In this document: positions 1-7,050 of the stretch, piece by piece
How the letters are laid out: each line of letters begins with the position of its first letter
Position numbering within the stretch: position 1 is the first letter of the stretch
DNA from: DATMYQ01 sp035560935
GTDB lineage: Bacteria; Bacillota; Negativicutes; Sporomusales; Sporomusaceae
NCBI GenBank assembly: GCA_035560935.1
Contig: DATMYQ010000191.1
Location: forward strand, 1-11,306
Length of the DNA: 11,306 bases
Direction of reading: 5' to 3'
The notes under the pieces: generated by a model
Told to the model about the DNA's origin: nothing
Seen by the model: the letters and a program-made list of their open reading frames with translations, nothing else
The model's database searches: none
Translations under genes and position numbers: made by a program

Positions 1-61
1 GTAAAGGAGTAAAGAAGGAAAAGAAATGATCTTGGCGAATATAGCGGAAGGGGGCGATAGA

Positions 62-364
62 ATGATGGTGAATCCCAAAATCAAAAGTGCATTGACGGAT
101 CAACTGGTGAAAGCTGTATTGGAGCTCAAGACAGAAGAAGAATGTTACCGCTTTTTTGAAGATGTCTGTACGATTAGCGAATTACGTTCTTTGGCACAAC
201 GGCTGGAAGTGGCCCGTATGTTGCAACAAGGGCATATTTATGATGACATTGTGGCGCAGACAGGGGCCAGTACGGCGACAATCAGCCGTGTAAAGCGGTG
301 TCTGTATTATGGCGCCGATGGCTATAAACTGGTATTGGAACGGTTAGAGTTGGAAGAAGCATAA
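62..364 (+). CDS. yerC: YerC/YecD-family TrpR-like transcriptional regulator
   Basis: This is a small DNA-binding protein of the TrpR superfamily, 100 aa from the ATG at 62. The family signature is clear: EECYRFFEDVCTISELRSLA (about residues 26-45), QRLEVARML (46-54) and a helix-turn-helix around residues 51-79 ending in TGASTATISRVKR. The start at 62 (or the adjacent ATG at 65) fits the usual length of about 100 aa and has a GGAAGGGGG purine tract 8 nt upstream. An in-frame ATG at 26 with a GAAGGA site 6 nt upstream would add 12 residues and cannot be excluded. The gene lies 70 nt before hisZ in the same direction, probably in the same transcript. As I recall, comparative-genomic work assigns some members of this family to control of histidine genes (HisR); that role is inferred here from context. 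The family call is very secure, the regulon is not. Confidence 0.9.
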   Translation: MMVNPKIKSALTDQLVKAVLELKTEEECYRFFEDVCTISELRSLAQRLEVARMLQQGHIYDDIVAQTGASTATISRVKRCLYYGADGYKLVLERLELEEA

Positions 365-387
365 TCGTGTCTCAATAGTAATTAGGC

Positions 388-407
388 AACCGGGATTGGC
401 CGGTTTT
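388..407 (+). terminator. weak hairpin between yerC and hisZ
   Basis: AACCGG (388-393) pairs with CCGGTT (400-405) around a 6-nt loop and is followed by TT before an A-rich stretch. The stem is short and the T tract is minimal, so at best it is a partial terminator or a processing site. No convincing promoter is visible between 365 and 434, which suggests that hisZ is read through from upstream. Confidence 0.25.
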
Positions 408-434
408 AAACTAAGAATGGAGTGAGCAAACCGA

Positions 435-1622
435 ATGAACCAGGTGGATTATGTACCGCAAATCCCTTATGGAACCAGAGATTTTCTGCCGAAAGAAGCA
501 CAACAAAAGCGTGCGATTGAAGGTGCGCTGGCGAATTTGTTTTTCAGTTGGGGCTATGATGAAGTTGTAACCCCAACCTTTGAATACTCCGATACGATTG
601 CTGCCGGCGCCGGTGGTGATATTTTGCAAAGCCTGTTCAAATTTGTCGATAAAGACAATCGGATTGTTGTGCTGCGGCCCGATATGACCACACCCATTGC
701 CCGAGTGGCCGCAACCCGGCTGAAGGGAACGGGAACCACGGCGCGTCTGTTTTATCTGACGAATGTTTTTCGTCAGGAGCAGGCGCAGGCCGGTCGGCAA
801 TGTGAGTTTTATCAGGCAGGCGTGGAATTGCTGGGCGAAGCGGGTCCTGCTGCCGACGCCGAGGTGATCGCACTGGCGGCTGAAGCCATGGTGGAAGCCG
901 GACTGGCGAATTTTCAGATTAGTCTGGGGCAGGTAGATTTTATCAACGGCATATTGCAGGAAACCGAACTGGCGCGCCGGGATCAACAGCGGGTGATGCA
1001 TTCGATGATTCGGCGGGACTTGGTTGGGTTAGACGAATTTTTGGCGCAGAGTTCATTAAGTCCGGCAATACAAAAGCTGCTGCGGCAGATTCCGATGCTG
1101 CACGGCCGGGAAGAACTGTTGGATAAAGCCTATGGTTTGGTGCAAAACGATATCAGTCGCCGGGCGTTGGAAAATTTGCGGGAGATTTATCAGCTGTTGG
1201 GTGATTACGGCATGGAGAAGTATGTGAACTTTGATTTGGGAATTATCCGCGATATGGATTACTATACCGGCATGGTTATGGAAGCCTATACGCCGGGCTT
1301 GGGCTTCCCTCTGTGCGGCGGCGGACGGTATGACACGATGCTGGCGGCGCTGGGCATGGAAAGTCCCGCCACAGGCTTTGCTTTGGGAATTGAACGGATG
1401 ATGCTGGCGCTGGAACGCCAGGGAATCGCCGTGGATCCGGGAGTGCCGGGATTGTTCATCGGTTGGGAAAAAGGTTGCTTGCCGCAGGCTATTCGAGCCG
1501 CCCGTCAGTATCGGCAACAGGGACGGCGGGTCGGTGTGGCTCTGTGCGGGCAAACTCAGGCAGAAGCGGCGGCAATTGCGAAACAACAAGGCTATGAAGT
1601 TGTGGAATATCTTCGCAAATGA
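435..1622 (+). CDS. hisZ: ATP phosphoribosyltransferase regulatory subunit HisZ
   Basis: HisZ is a catalytically inactive paralogue of histidyl-tRNA synthetase. It assembles with short-form HisG, enables ATP-phosphoribosyltransferase activity and carries histidine feedback. The 395-aa product has the class II synthetase fold: motif 1 region near PTFE (47-50), motif 2 region FYLTNVFRQEQAQAGRQ (106-122), the histidine-binding segment IIRDMDYYTGMVME (270-283) and motif 3 GFALGIERMM (314-323). The remaining 60 or so residues resemble a reduced anticodon-binding-like domain. HisRS would be longer, and its RGLDYY is replaced here by IRDMDYY, typical of HisZ. The start is supported by GGAGTGAG at 419-426. 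Its end overlaps the next gene by 4 nt (ATGA). Unusually, it is separated from hisG by two genes and a strand change. The short HisG downstream independently requires such a partner. Confidence 0.95.
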   Translation: MNQVDYVPQIPYGTRDFLPKEAQQKRAIEGALANLFFSWGYDEVVTPTFEYSDTIAAGAGGDILQSLFKFVDKDNRIVVLRPDMTTPIARVAATRLKGTGTTARLFYLTNVFRQEQAQAGRQCEFYQAGVELLGEAGPAADAEVIALAAEAMVEAGLANFQISLGQVDFINGILQETELARRDQQRVMHSMIRRDLVGLDEFLAQSSLSPAIQKLLRQIPMLHGREELLDKAYGLVQNDISRRALENLREIYQLLGDYGMEKYVNFDLGIIRDMDYYTGMVMEAYTPGLGFPLCGGGRYDTMLAALGMESPATGFALGIERMMLALERQGIAVDPGVPGLFIGWEKGCLPQAIRAARQYRQQGRRVGVALCGQTQAEAAAIAKQQGYEVVEYLRK

Positions 1623-2194
1623 GTACGGCCTGGCAGCGCATAAAGCAAGTAGTAGCCGCGCTGACCGCCCGGATTGAAACAGCGGACCGTCAGTTTGTCG
1701 CCTATCATTTAAATGTTCGTGAAACGGGATTGTTTTGGCGCATGAATACACCGGATCAGCGGCATGCGCTGAATGTGGCCCGCACCGTGATAAAATGGCA
1801 GGCCGCAGCGCATAAAAATAAAACAGCCGGCGACGATGGGGCGGTATTAACTGCCGAAAATCGTCGTTTGCTGTTGAAAGCCGCTTTGCTGCATGATGTG
1901 GGAAAAGTGAAAGGCGATGTCAGCACCGCGGACAAAATCATTGCGGTGCTGGCAGACCGTTTTTGCCCCCGGGCTGCCTGGCGGTGGTGTCGCCCGGGAA
2001 AGGGATATTTTTGGGATAATCTGAAACATGCGCTTTATATCTACTACCATCATGCGGAACGTGGCGCGGCGATGCTGGAGGAATGCGGCGTCGAAGACAG
2101 CGTAGTGGAGCTGGTCCGCAAACATCACCAAACTCCGGCGTCTGACGACTCAGAGGAATTGCTGTTGCTGCGCCGGGCGGATGATATGAATTAA
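1619..2194 (+). CDS. HD-domain phosphohydrolase, function unknown
   Basis: This 191-aa soluble protein has the HD superfamily metal-binding pattern: H49 in PDQRHALNVAR, the signature LLHDVGKVKGD with H92-D93, then HH (144-145), KHH (168-170) and a C-terminal D188 in RRADD. HD proteins are metal-dependent phosphohydrolases acting on nucleotides or other phosphomonoesters/diesters; the substrate cannot be read from sequence. The ATG overlaps the hisZ stop (ATGA) and has no strong ribosome site, implying translational coupling to hisZ. The stop codon sits inside the terminator stem that follows. The coupling, and the absence of a recognised histidinol-phosphate phosphatase in the cluster, make a histidine-related role conceivable. 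Similar HD proteins also occur away from his genes as far as I know, so this is speculation. The domain call is secure. Confidence 0.88.
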   Translation: MSTAWQRIKQVVAALTARIETADRQFVAYHLNVRETGLFWRMNTPDQRHALNVARTVIKWQAAAHKNKTAGDDGAVLTAENRRLLLKAALLHDVGKVKGDVSTADKIIAVLADRFCPRAAWRWCRPGKGYFWDNLKHALYIYYHHAERGAAMLEECGVEDSVVELVRKHHQTPASDDSEELLLLRRADDMN

Positions 2195-2220
2195 GGAACC
2201 GCCTCGGCGGTTCCTTAATT
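2189..2220. terminator. bidirectional terminator between convergent genes
   Basis: A perfect 14-bp inverted repeat, AATTAAGGAACCGC (2189-2202) with GCGGTTCCTTAATT (2207-2220), closes on the 4-nt loop CTCG. A/T-rich outer stem ends provide a U-rich tail in both directions. It lies between the convergent HD gene and the dehydrogenase gene and contains the HD stop codon (2192-2194). It should terminate both transcripts. Confidence 0.85.
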
Positions 2221-2223
2221 GCT

Positions 2224-3180
2224 TTAATAGCCCCGTTGTTTGTTGATGATATTCAGCATGTCACCGCCGGCGGCAAACCGAGCCAGATTATCAGTGAACA
2301 ACTGAATCGCCCGGTCAAGGTAGGCTGGCGAGAGTGCGGCAACGTGCGGTGTGATGATGACGTTGGGCATTGACCAGAGCGGACTGTCTGACGGTAACGG
2401 TTCGACAGTGAATACATCCAGGCCAGCGCAGCCGATCAACCGCTGTTCCAGAGCCGTGACGAGGTCGGTTTCGCGGACGACTCCTCCGCGGGCAATATTG
2501 ATAAAGCATGCATGCTGTTTCATGGCGGTAAAATGCTCCAGACGGAACATTTCTTTCGTTTCATCCATTAATGGTAAGGCCACGATGACAAAGTCGGCCT
2601 GTGATAGCATTTCACACAGACTGGCGTTATCGGCGGGGTAGAGTTTATCAACAAACAGTTCCTGTGTAACCGTTTGTTTGGAAGCTAACACCCGCATACC
2701 CATCGCTTTTGCCTTTTTAGCGATTTCGCGGCCGATGGAACCCAAACCGACGATGGCCAGGGTTTTTTCATAAATTTCTCCCGTGTCGAAACGTTGCCAG
2801 CGGCTTTCGGCCTGCTGGCGCAATGCGTGATGAATCCCGCGGGAAAACGTCAGCATCAAGGCCAGGACGTGTTCCGAAACGGGAATACCATGAATTCCGC
2901 GGGAATTAGTCAATAAAACCGGAGATTGTTGGAACTCAGGGACCATTAGGCCTTCCACTCCGGCAGTTAGCGCATGAACCCAGCGCAAATGAGGGGCGGC
3001 CTGACAGAGCGGCGCTGCATTCATCCAGCCCCAAACCGCCAGAATATTACAGTCGGGCATGTAGGTTGGCGCTTGTTCCAATGTGGCGACCTGAATGGCG
3101 GCGTCAGGCATTTCTTTTAATATGGCGGCTTTATGCCGTTCACCTAACTGATTGAGAACAACAATGTTGATAGTAGACAT
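2224..3180 (-). CDS. D-2-hydroxyacid dehydrogenase family protein
   Basis: This NAD(P)-dependent oxidoreductase interconverts a 2-hydroxyacid and a 2-ketoacid; the actual substrate is not predictable. The 318-aa length is typical of the family. The Rossmann loop is GLGSIG (145-150) within LAIVGLGSIGREIAKKAKAMG. The catalytic residues are R231 in NIARGGVVRETDL, E260 in DVFTVEPLP and H279 in TPHVAA. At the end of the second beta strand, where NAD-specific members carry an aspartate, the sequence reads MRVLASKQT. This lacks the acid and has K168, hinting at NADP use. The start is decided by a perfect AGGAGG, 6 nt before the ATG at 3180. The gene is a single unit opposed to its histidine-biosynthesis neighbours, so nothing ties it to that pathway. 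A SerA role is unlikely, given the absence of a regulatory C-terminal domain and the divergent N-terminus. Confidence 0.9.
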   Translation of the reverse strand: MSTINIVVLNQLGERHKAAILKEMPDAAIQVATLEQAPTYMPDCNILAVWGWMNAAPLCQAAPHLRWVHALTAGVEGLMVPEFQQSPVLLTNSRGIHGIPVSEHVLALMLTFSRGIHHALRQQAESRWQRFDTGEIYEKTLAIVGLGSIGREIAKKAKAMGMRVLASKQTVTQELFVDKLYPADNASLCEMLSQADFVIVALPLMDETKEMFRLEHFTAMKQHACFINIARGGVVRETDLVTALEQRLIGCAGLDVFTVEPLPSDSPLWSMPNVIITPHVAALSPAYLDRAIQLFTDNLARFAAGGDMLNIINKQRGY

Positions 3181-3223
3181 GAAGAACCTCCTGTAGTGCT
3201 GCTATTAATGTTGTCTGTGTGAT

Positions 3224-3253
3224 ATTCTACGCAGTGGGTAAAAATTCCTACAA
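3224..3253 (-). promoter_or_regulatory. possible promoter for the dehydrogenase gene
   Basis: Read on the minus strand, TAGAAT (3229-3224) matches the -10 consensus at five of six bases. An upstream TTGTAG (3253-3248) matches the -35 only at three positions, 18 nt away. It is the best candidate I found upstream of the dehydrogenase start, but the weak -35 makes it tentative. Confidence 0.3.
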
Positions 3254-3309
3254 TAGCTTCGTGGAAAGTTTATACTATAGACTGAAAATAGAAACATCTT
3301 CTTCCAGGC

Positions 3310-3338
3310 TTGACGGGAGGGAGCGGGAATGATAACAT
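3310..3338 (+). promoter_or_regulatory. sigma-A promoter of the hisG operon
   Basis: TTGACG (3310-3315, five of six to the -35 consensus) is followed after exactly 17 nt by TAACAT (3333-3338, four of six to the -10). Transcription would start near 3345 and leave a leader of roughly 25-40 nt before hisG. That is too short for a T-box riboswitch or a leader-peptide attenuator, which points to control by a DNA-binding protein. Confidence 0.7.
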
Positions 3339-3355
3339 AGCGTTAAATTAACGCT
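3339..3355. promoter_or_regulatory. palindromic candidate operator at the hisG transcription start
   Basis: AGCGTTAA (3339-3346) and TTAACGCT (3348-3355) form a perfect 8-bp inverted repeat around one central A. It begins at the base after the -10 hexamer and is centred within a few bases of the expected start site, the position where a bound repressor blocks RNA polymerase. The TrpR-like regulator encoded at 62-364 is the natural candidate ligand, but binding is inference only. Confidence 0.6.
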
Positions 3356-3383
3356 TTAAATAACTAAAGGAATGGTGAGCGAT

Positions 3384-4049
3384 GTGACGTCAAGTGATAT
3401 GGAATATTTAACGATTGCCCTGCCCAAGGGAAAACTTTTTAAACCGGCGGCGGAATTATTGGCCCGGGCAGGTTACAGCGCGGAAGGCCTGAGCGAAAAT
3501 TCCCGGAAACTGGTGATTGCCAACGAAGAGAAAAAAATCCGTTTCATCATCACGAAAACGGCGGATTTACCCACCTATGTGGAATATGGCGCGGCGGATA
3601 TCGGTATTATCGGCAAGGATGTATTGCTGGAAGAAGATAAAAACGTGTATGAACTGCTAGATTTGAAATTTGGTTATTGCCGGATGATGGTGGCGGTACC
3701 CAAAGACCTGGTTCAACCACAGATGAGCGATTATGCGCATTTGCGTGTGGCGACCAAATTCCCTCACGTGGCGAACAAGTATTTTCATGGCATTGGTATT
3801 CAGACGGAAATCATTAAACTGAATGGTTCGATTGAATTGGCGCCGATTGTCGGCTTGGCGGAAATGATTGTGGATTTGGTGGAAACAGGTCGGACACTAA
3901 AGGAAAATAACCTGGTGGAAGTGGCCCAGATTCATCCGTCCACGGCACGTTTTATCGCCAACCGTGTCAGCTTTAAAATGAAGTTTGACCGGATCAATTC
4001 GCTGACGGAAACGCTGAGGGAACTGACGGCTCAGGAGGACAGCATATGA
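3384..4049 (+). CDS. hisG: ATP phosphoribosyltransferase catalytic subunit, short form
   Basis: HisG condenses ATP with PRPP to give phosphoribosyl-ATP, the first committed step of histidine synthesis. This is the short form (about 216-222 aa) lacking the C-terminal regulatory domain, so it depends on HisZ. It starts the core with MEYLTIALPKGKLFKPA and has the PRPP-binding loop VDLVETGRTL (158-167 counted from the Met at 3399). The start is ambiguous. ATG 3372 directly abuts the AAAGGA at 3366-3371 with no spacer. GTG 3384 has GGTGA 5 nt upstream. ATG 3399 matches the family N-terminus but has no clear ribosome site. I list 3384 as a compromise. It is first in the operon, behind the 3310-3338 promoter, and overlaps hisD by ATGA. 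Confidence 0.95.
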   Translation: MTSSDMEYLTIALPKGKLFKPAAELLARAGYSAEGLSENSRKLVIANEEKKIRFIITKTADLPTYVEYGAADIGIIGKDVLLEEDKNVYELLDLKFGYCRMMVAVPKDLVQPQMSDYAHLRVATKFPHVANKYFHGIGIQTEIIKLNGSIELAPIVGLAEMIVDLVETGRTLKENNLVEVAQIHPSTARFIANRVSFKMKFDRINSLTETLRELTAQEDSI

Positions 4050-5389
4050 AGATTATACAGGCTGCGGAGCACACAAAGGAACAATTGCAGGAGCTGCTGA
4101 CAAAACCTTCTTTTGATGATGTGGTACTGGGTGAGAAGGCCCAGGCGCGGACTCGGGAAGTTTTCGGCGAAGCCCTGACGGCCGCACAAGTGGTGGACCG
4201 GGTGGTTGACGATGTCCGGCGGCAAGGTGACGCTGCAGTTTTGCGTTACACAGAAGCGTTTGACGGTGTGGCGTTGACGGCGGAGCGTCTGGAGGTAACG
4301 GCGGAGGAAATCAAGGAAGCACTGGCGAACACCGATAAAGAGATATTGGCGGCATTGGAACTGGCTGTAGCCAACGTGCGGCGCTTTCATGAGGAACAAT
4401 TGCCCAAATCCTGGTTAAGCGACCGGCCTTACGGGGCTATGCTGGGGCAAAAATGCCTGCCATTGGAACGGGTGGGGATTTACGTCCCCGGCGGTACGGC
4501 GGTATATCCTTCGTCGGTGGTCATGAACGCTGTACCCGCCAAGGTAGCCGGCGTACAGGAAATTATCATGGCGGTGCCGCCAGCGAGAGATGGCAGTGTA
4601 AACCCCACGGTACTAGCCGCCGCGCATTTGTCCGGTGTGACCCGGATTTTCCGGATCGGCGGCGCGCAGGCTGTGGCGGCGCTGGCCTTTGGTACGGCGA
4701 CCATCCCCAAAGTGGATAAAATTACCGGTCCGGGCAATTTATTTGTCACCTTGGCCAAAAAGGCGGTTTACGGCCACTGCGACATTGATATGCTGGCGGG
4801 CCCGAGTGAAATACTGATTGTGGCCGACAAAACGGCTGATCCACGCTATGTGGCGGCGGATATGTTAAGCCAGGCCGAGCATGATGTACTGGCTTCCAGT
4901 ATTGTGATAACAGATGACGCGGGAGTGGCGCAGGCCACGGCCGCGGAAGCGGAACGGCAGCTGCAATTGCTGAGCCGCCGTGAAATTGCCGTCGCGGCAT
5001 TGGAAAGAAATGCGTTAATTATTGTCGTTAAAGATTTGCAGCAGGCGATGGAACTGGCTAACTGGTCGGCGCCGGAGCATTTGGAGATTTTGACGGCGGA
5101 GCCTTTTGCACTGCTGCCGTATGTTCGCAACGCCGGCGCGGTGTTTCTGGGGCCCTATTCGCCGGAACCGCTGGGAGATTATCTGGCCGGACCCAACCAC
5201 GTTTTACCCACGGGAGGAACCGCGCGGTTTTATTCGGTGCTGAATGTAGATACTTTCATGAAAAAAACCAGTATCATTGCCTATACCAAAGCGGCACTGA
5301 ACGCTGTCGGTGATACGGTGATACGTCTGGCGGAGGCCGAAGGTCTGGACGCCCACGCCAATGCCGTCCGAATGAGGAGGAATGGATGA
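4046..5389 (+). CDS. hisD: histidinol dehydrogenase
   Basis: HisD is a zinc- and NAD-dependent enzyme that oxidises L-histidinol in two steps through histidinal to L-histidine. The 447-aa product is near the usual 430 aa. The zinc ligands known from E. coli HisD have counterparts at Q276 and H279 (SQAEHD), D378 (GDYLAGPNH) and H437 (LDAHANAVRMR). The catalytic Glu-His pair is E344-H345 in SAPEHLE. The conserved segments GIYVPGGTAVYPSSV (144-158) and KITGPGNLFV (225-234) are intact. An AGGAGG (4033-4038) lies 7 nt before the ATG, which overlaps the hisG stop; the end overlaps hisC in the same way. It appears complete, with no missing catalytic residue. Its product is the pathway end product. 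Confidence 0.97.
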   Translation: MKIIQAAEHTKEQLQELLTKPSFDDVVLGEKAQARTREVFGEALTAAQVVDRVVDDVRRQGDAAVLRYTEAFDGVALTAERLEVTAEEIKEALANTDKEILAALELAVANVRRFHEEQLPKSWLSDRPYGAMLGQKCLPLERVGIYVPGGTAVYPSSVVMNAVPAKVAGVQEIIMAVPPARDGSVNPTVLAAAHLSGVTRIFRIGGAQAVAALAFGTATIPKVDKITGPGNLFVTLAKKAVYGHCDIDMLAGPSEILIVADKTADPRYVAADMLSQAEHDVLASSIVITDDAGVAQATAAEAERQLQLLSRREIAVAALERNALIIVVKDLQQAMELANWSAPEHLEILTAEPFALLPYVRNAGAVFLGPYSPEPLGDYLAGPNHVLPTGGTARFYSVLNVDTFMKKTSIIAYTKAALNAVGDTVIRLAEAEGLDAHANAVRMRRNG

Positions 5390-6435
5390 TGTTGTCAGTA
5401 CGACCCGGATTGGAAACATTACAACCTTATACAGTGGATGATATTCAATGGGAAATTAAACTGGACGCCAATGAATGCGGCGATGATTTGCCGCCGGCAG
5501 TGAAAGCAAAAGTAATGGAGAAGCTGGCGGCAGTGTCGTTTAACCGATACCCGGAAATTACGATGAAGCGTTTGCGGACGATGATCGGTGAAAGCCTGGG
5601 TTATGGTATGGACAATGTGCTGATAGGCAATGGTTCCAATGGTTTGCTTACCGCTATCTGTCAGGTATTTGGCGGCGCGGGTCGCAGTATTGTATTTTCC
5701 CGTCCGTCGTTCTCCATGTATGGAATTTATGCGAAAATGGCGGACAGTCCGGCTGTGCCGGTGGACTTGGAGCCGGGCTTCCGGTTCTGCTCGGGAAATT
5801 ATTTGGCGACCGCTGCCGATGCGAAGGCAGCTCTGATGATTATCTGCAACCCCAACAATCCGACCGGCAGGCCGATTCCCTTGAAAGAAGTGGAAAAAGT
5901 GTTGGCGAAAGCGACCTGTCCGGTAGTTTTGGATGAAGCGTATTATGAGTTCTACGGCCAATCCGCAGTGGGGCTGGTAAAAAAATATCCCCAGCTGATT
6001 GTGGCCCGGACTTTTTCCAAAGCCTACAGTCTGGCGGCGGCCCGGGTAGGCTATGTGATCACATCGCCGGAAATGGCGGCGGTTATCGGTAAAGTGTTGC
6101 TGCCTTACAGCGTGAATAACTTGTCGCTGCTGACAGCGGAGGCGGTCTTTGAAGCCCGGGCGGAGTTTGTTCCCGGGATTGAACGGACAAAGCAGGAGAG
6201 GGAACGAATGGCCGCGGCGCTGGCGGCAGTGCCGGGAGTCACCGTTTTTACTTCCGCCACCAATTTTATTCTGTTCCAGCTGGCGGACAGCAATGCTTTG
6301 ACAAAAGCACTGGAAGCACAGAATATTGGTGTCCGCAATTTTGGCGGGGCGCCGGGTTTGGAGAATTGCATCCGGGTCAGCGTCGGGACGCCGGCGGAAA
6401 ATGACGCGTTTTTAAAGGTGGTGACGGGACGATGA
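5386..6435 (+). CDS. hisC: histidinol-phosphate aminotransferase
   Basis: HisC is a PLP-dependent fold type I aminotransferase that converts imidazole-acetol phosphate and glutamate to L-histidinol phosphate and 2-oxoglutarate. Visible landmarks in the 349-aa product are the N-terminal KLDANEC (25-31), the cofactor-contacting NPNNPTG (155-161), DEAYYEF (183-189), the Schiff-base lysine K212 in TFSKAYSLAAARVGY, and the substrate-carboxylate arginine R330 in CIRVSVG. Two consecutive ATGs (5386 and 5389) compete as starts. AGGAGG at 5375-5380 is 5 nt from the first and 8 nt from the second, so the second may be used more. hisD and hisB both overlap it by 4 nt. General aromatic aminotransferase activity is possible, as in some HisC proteins, but the operon context settles the main role. 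Confidence 0.96.
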   Translation: MMLSVRPGLETLQPYTVDDIQWEIKLDANECGDDLPPAVKAKVMEKLAAVSFNRYPEITMKRLRTMIGESLGYGMDNVLIGNGSNGLLTAICQVFGGAGRSIVFSRPSFSMYGIYAKMADSPAVPVDLEPGFRFCSGNYLATAADAKAALMIICNPNNPTGRPIPLKEVEKVLAKATCPVVLDEAYYEFYGQSAVGLVKKYPQLIVARTFSKAYSLAAARVGYVITSPEMAAVIGKVLLPYSVNNLSLLTAEAVFEARAEFVPGIERTKQERERMAAALAAVPGVTVFTSATNFILFQLADSNALTKALEAQNIGVRNFGGAPGLENCIRVSVGTPAENDAFLKVVTGR

Positions 6436-7019
6436 GCCGTACTGCTTCTGTGCAGCGTAATACTACGGAAACCCAGATCAGTCTGACCCTGAATCTGGAT
6501 GGTTCCGGTCAGGCAACGATTGAGACGGGTATTGGCTTTTTTGATCATATGTTAAATCTTTGGACCCGTCATGGCTTATTCGACGTGAAGCTTACTGTCA
6601 AAGGCGATCTGGAGGTGGATTGCCACCACACGGTGGAAGATACCGGAATTGTGCTGGGGCAGGCGCTGTTGCAGGCAATGGGCGATAAAGCCGGGATTAA
6701 ACGTTACGGCACGGCATTTGTGCCGATGGATGAAGCGCTGGCGATGGTTTCACTGGATTTAAGCGGACGCGCTTATTTAGCCTGGGATGTAGCTTTGCCC
6801 TCCCGTCAAGTGGGCCAGTTTGACACCGAAATGACGGAGGAATTTTTGCGGGCTTTCTGTCAGCACGCCGGCGTTACGATGCACGTCCGATTGCTGGCGG
6901 GTAAGAATGCCCATCATATTATTGAAGCGATTTTTAAAGCGCTGGGTCGGGCGCTGGATGAGGCAACCCGGCAGGATGAGCGGATTGCCGGCGTGATGTC
7001 CACAAAAGGTACACTATAG
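6432..7019 (+). CDS. hisB: imidazoleglycerol-phosphate dehydratase, monofunctional
   Basis: HisB dehydrates imidazole-glycerol phosphate to imidazole-acetol phosphate. The 195-aa protein is the single-domain form, without the HAD histidinol-phosphatase domain that enterobacterial HisB carries, so that activity must come from elsewhere. The duplicated metal-binding motifs are intact: FFDHMLNLWTRHG (36-48) with DCHHTVED (63-70) in the first half, and CQHAGVTMHV (143-152) with NAHHIIEAIFKALGRAL (159-175) in the second. These histidines and acids bind the two manganese ions. The ATG overlaps the hisC stop and follows AAAGGTGGTGA (6414-6424). It is followed by a 31-nt gap before hisH, the longest intergenic gap within the operon. 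Confidence 0.97.
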   Translation: MSRTASVQRNTTETQISLTLNLDGSGQATIETGIGFFDHMLNLWTRHGLFDVKLTVKGDLEVDCHHTVEDTGIVLGQALLQAMGDKAGIKRYGTAFVPMDEALAMVSLDLSGRAYLAWDVALPSRQVGQFDTEMTEEFLRAFCQHAGVTMHVRLLAGKNAHHIIEAIFKALGRALDEATRQDERIAGVMSTKGTL

Positions 7020-7050
7020 GCCGGTGTGGCGAGAGGAGAGCAAGAAGTAT

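Noticed and set aside
411..1001. Long minus-strand reading frame of 196 codons opposite hisZ
   Set aside because: It lies opposite a well-supported gene, has no recognisable domain and no ribosome site; it is a shadow of GC-rich codons.
1056..1751. Minus-strand reading frame of 231 codons spanning the hisZ end and the HD gene start
   Set aside because: Composition is atypical (rich in His, Arg and Gln) and it overlaps two real genes on the other strand.
2821..2910. Repeated SRGIH-coding segment within the dehydrogenase gene
   Set aside because: Both copies sit at family-conserved positions, so the likeness is explained by protein motifs rather than a DNA repeat.
3339..3358. The hisG palindrome read as an intrinsic terminator
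   Set aside because: The stem would have only a 1-3 nt loop, is AT-rich and is followed by just three T. Its place at the promoter fits an operator better.
3339..3383. T-box riboswitch or histidine leader-peptide attenuator before hisG
   Set aside because: The leader is only about 25-40 nt, with no room for a T-box and no His-rich short frame.
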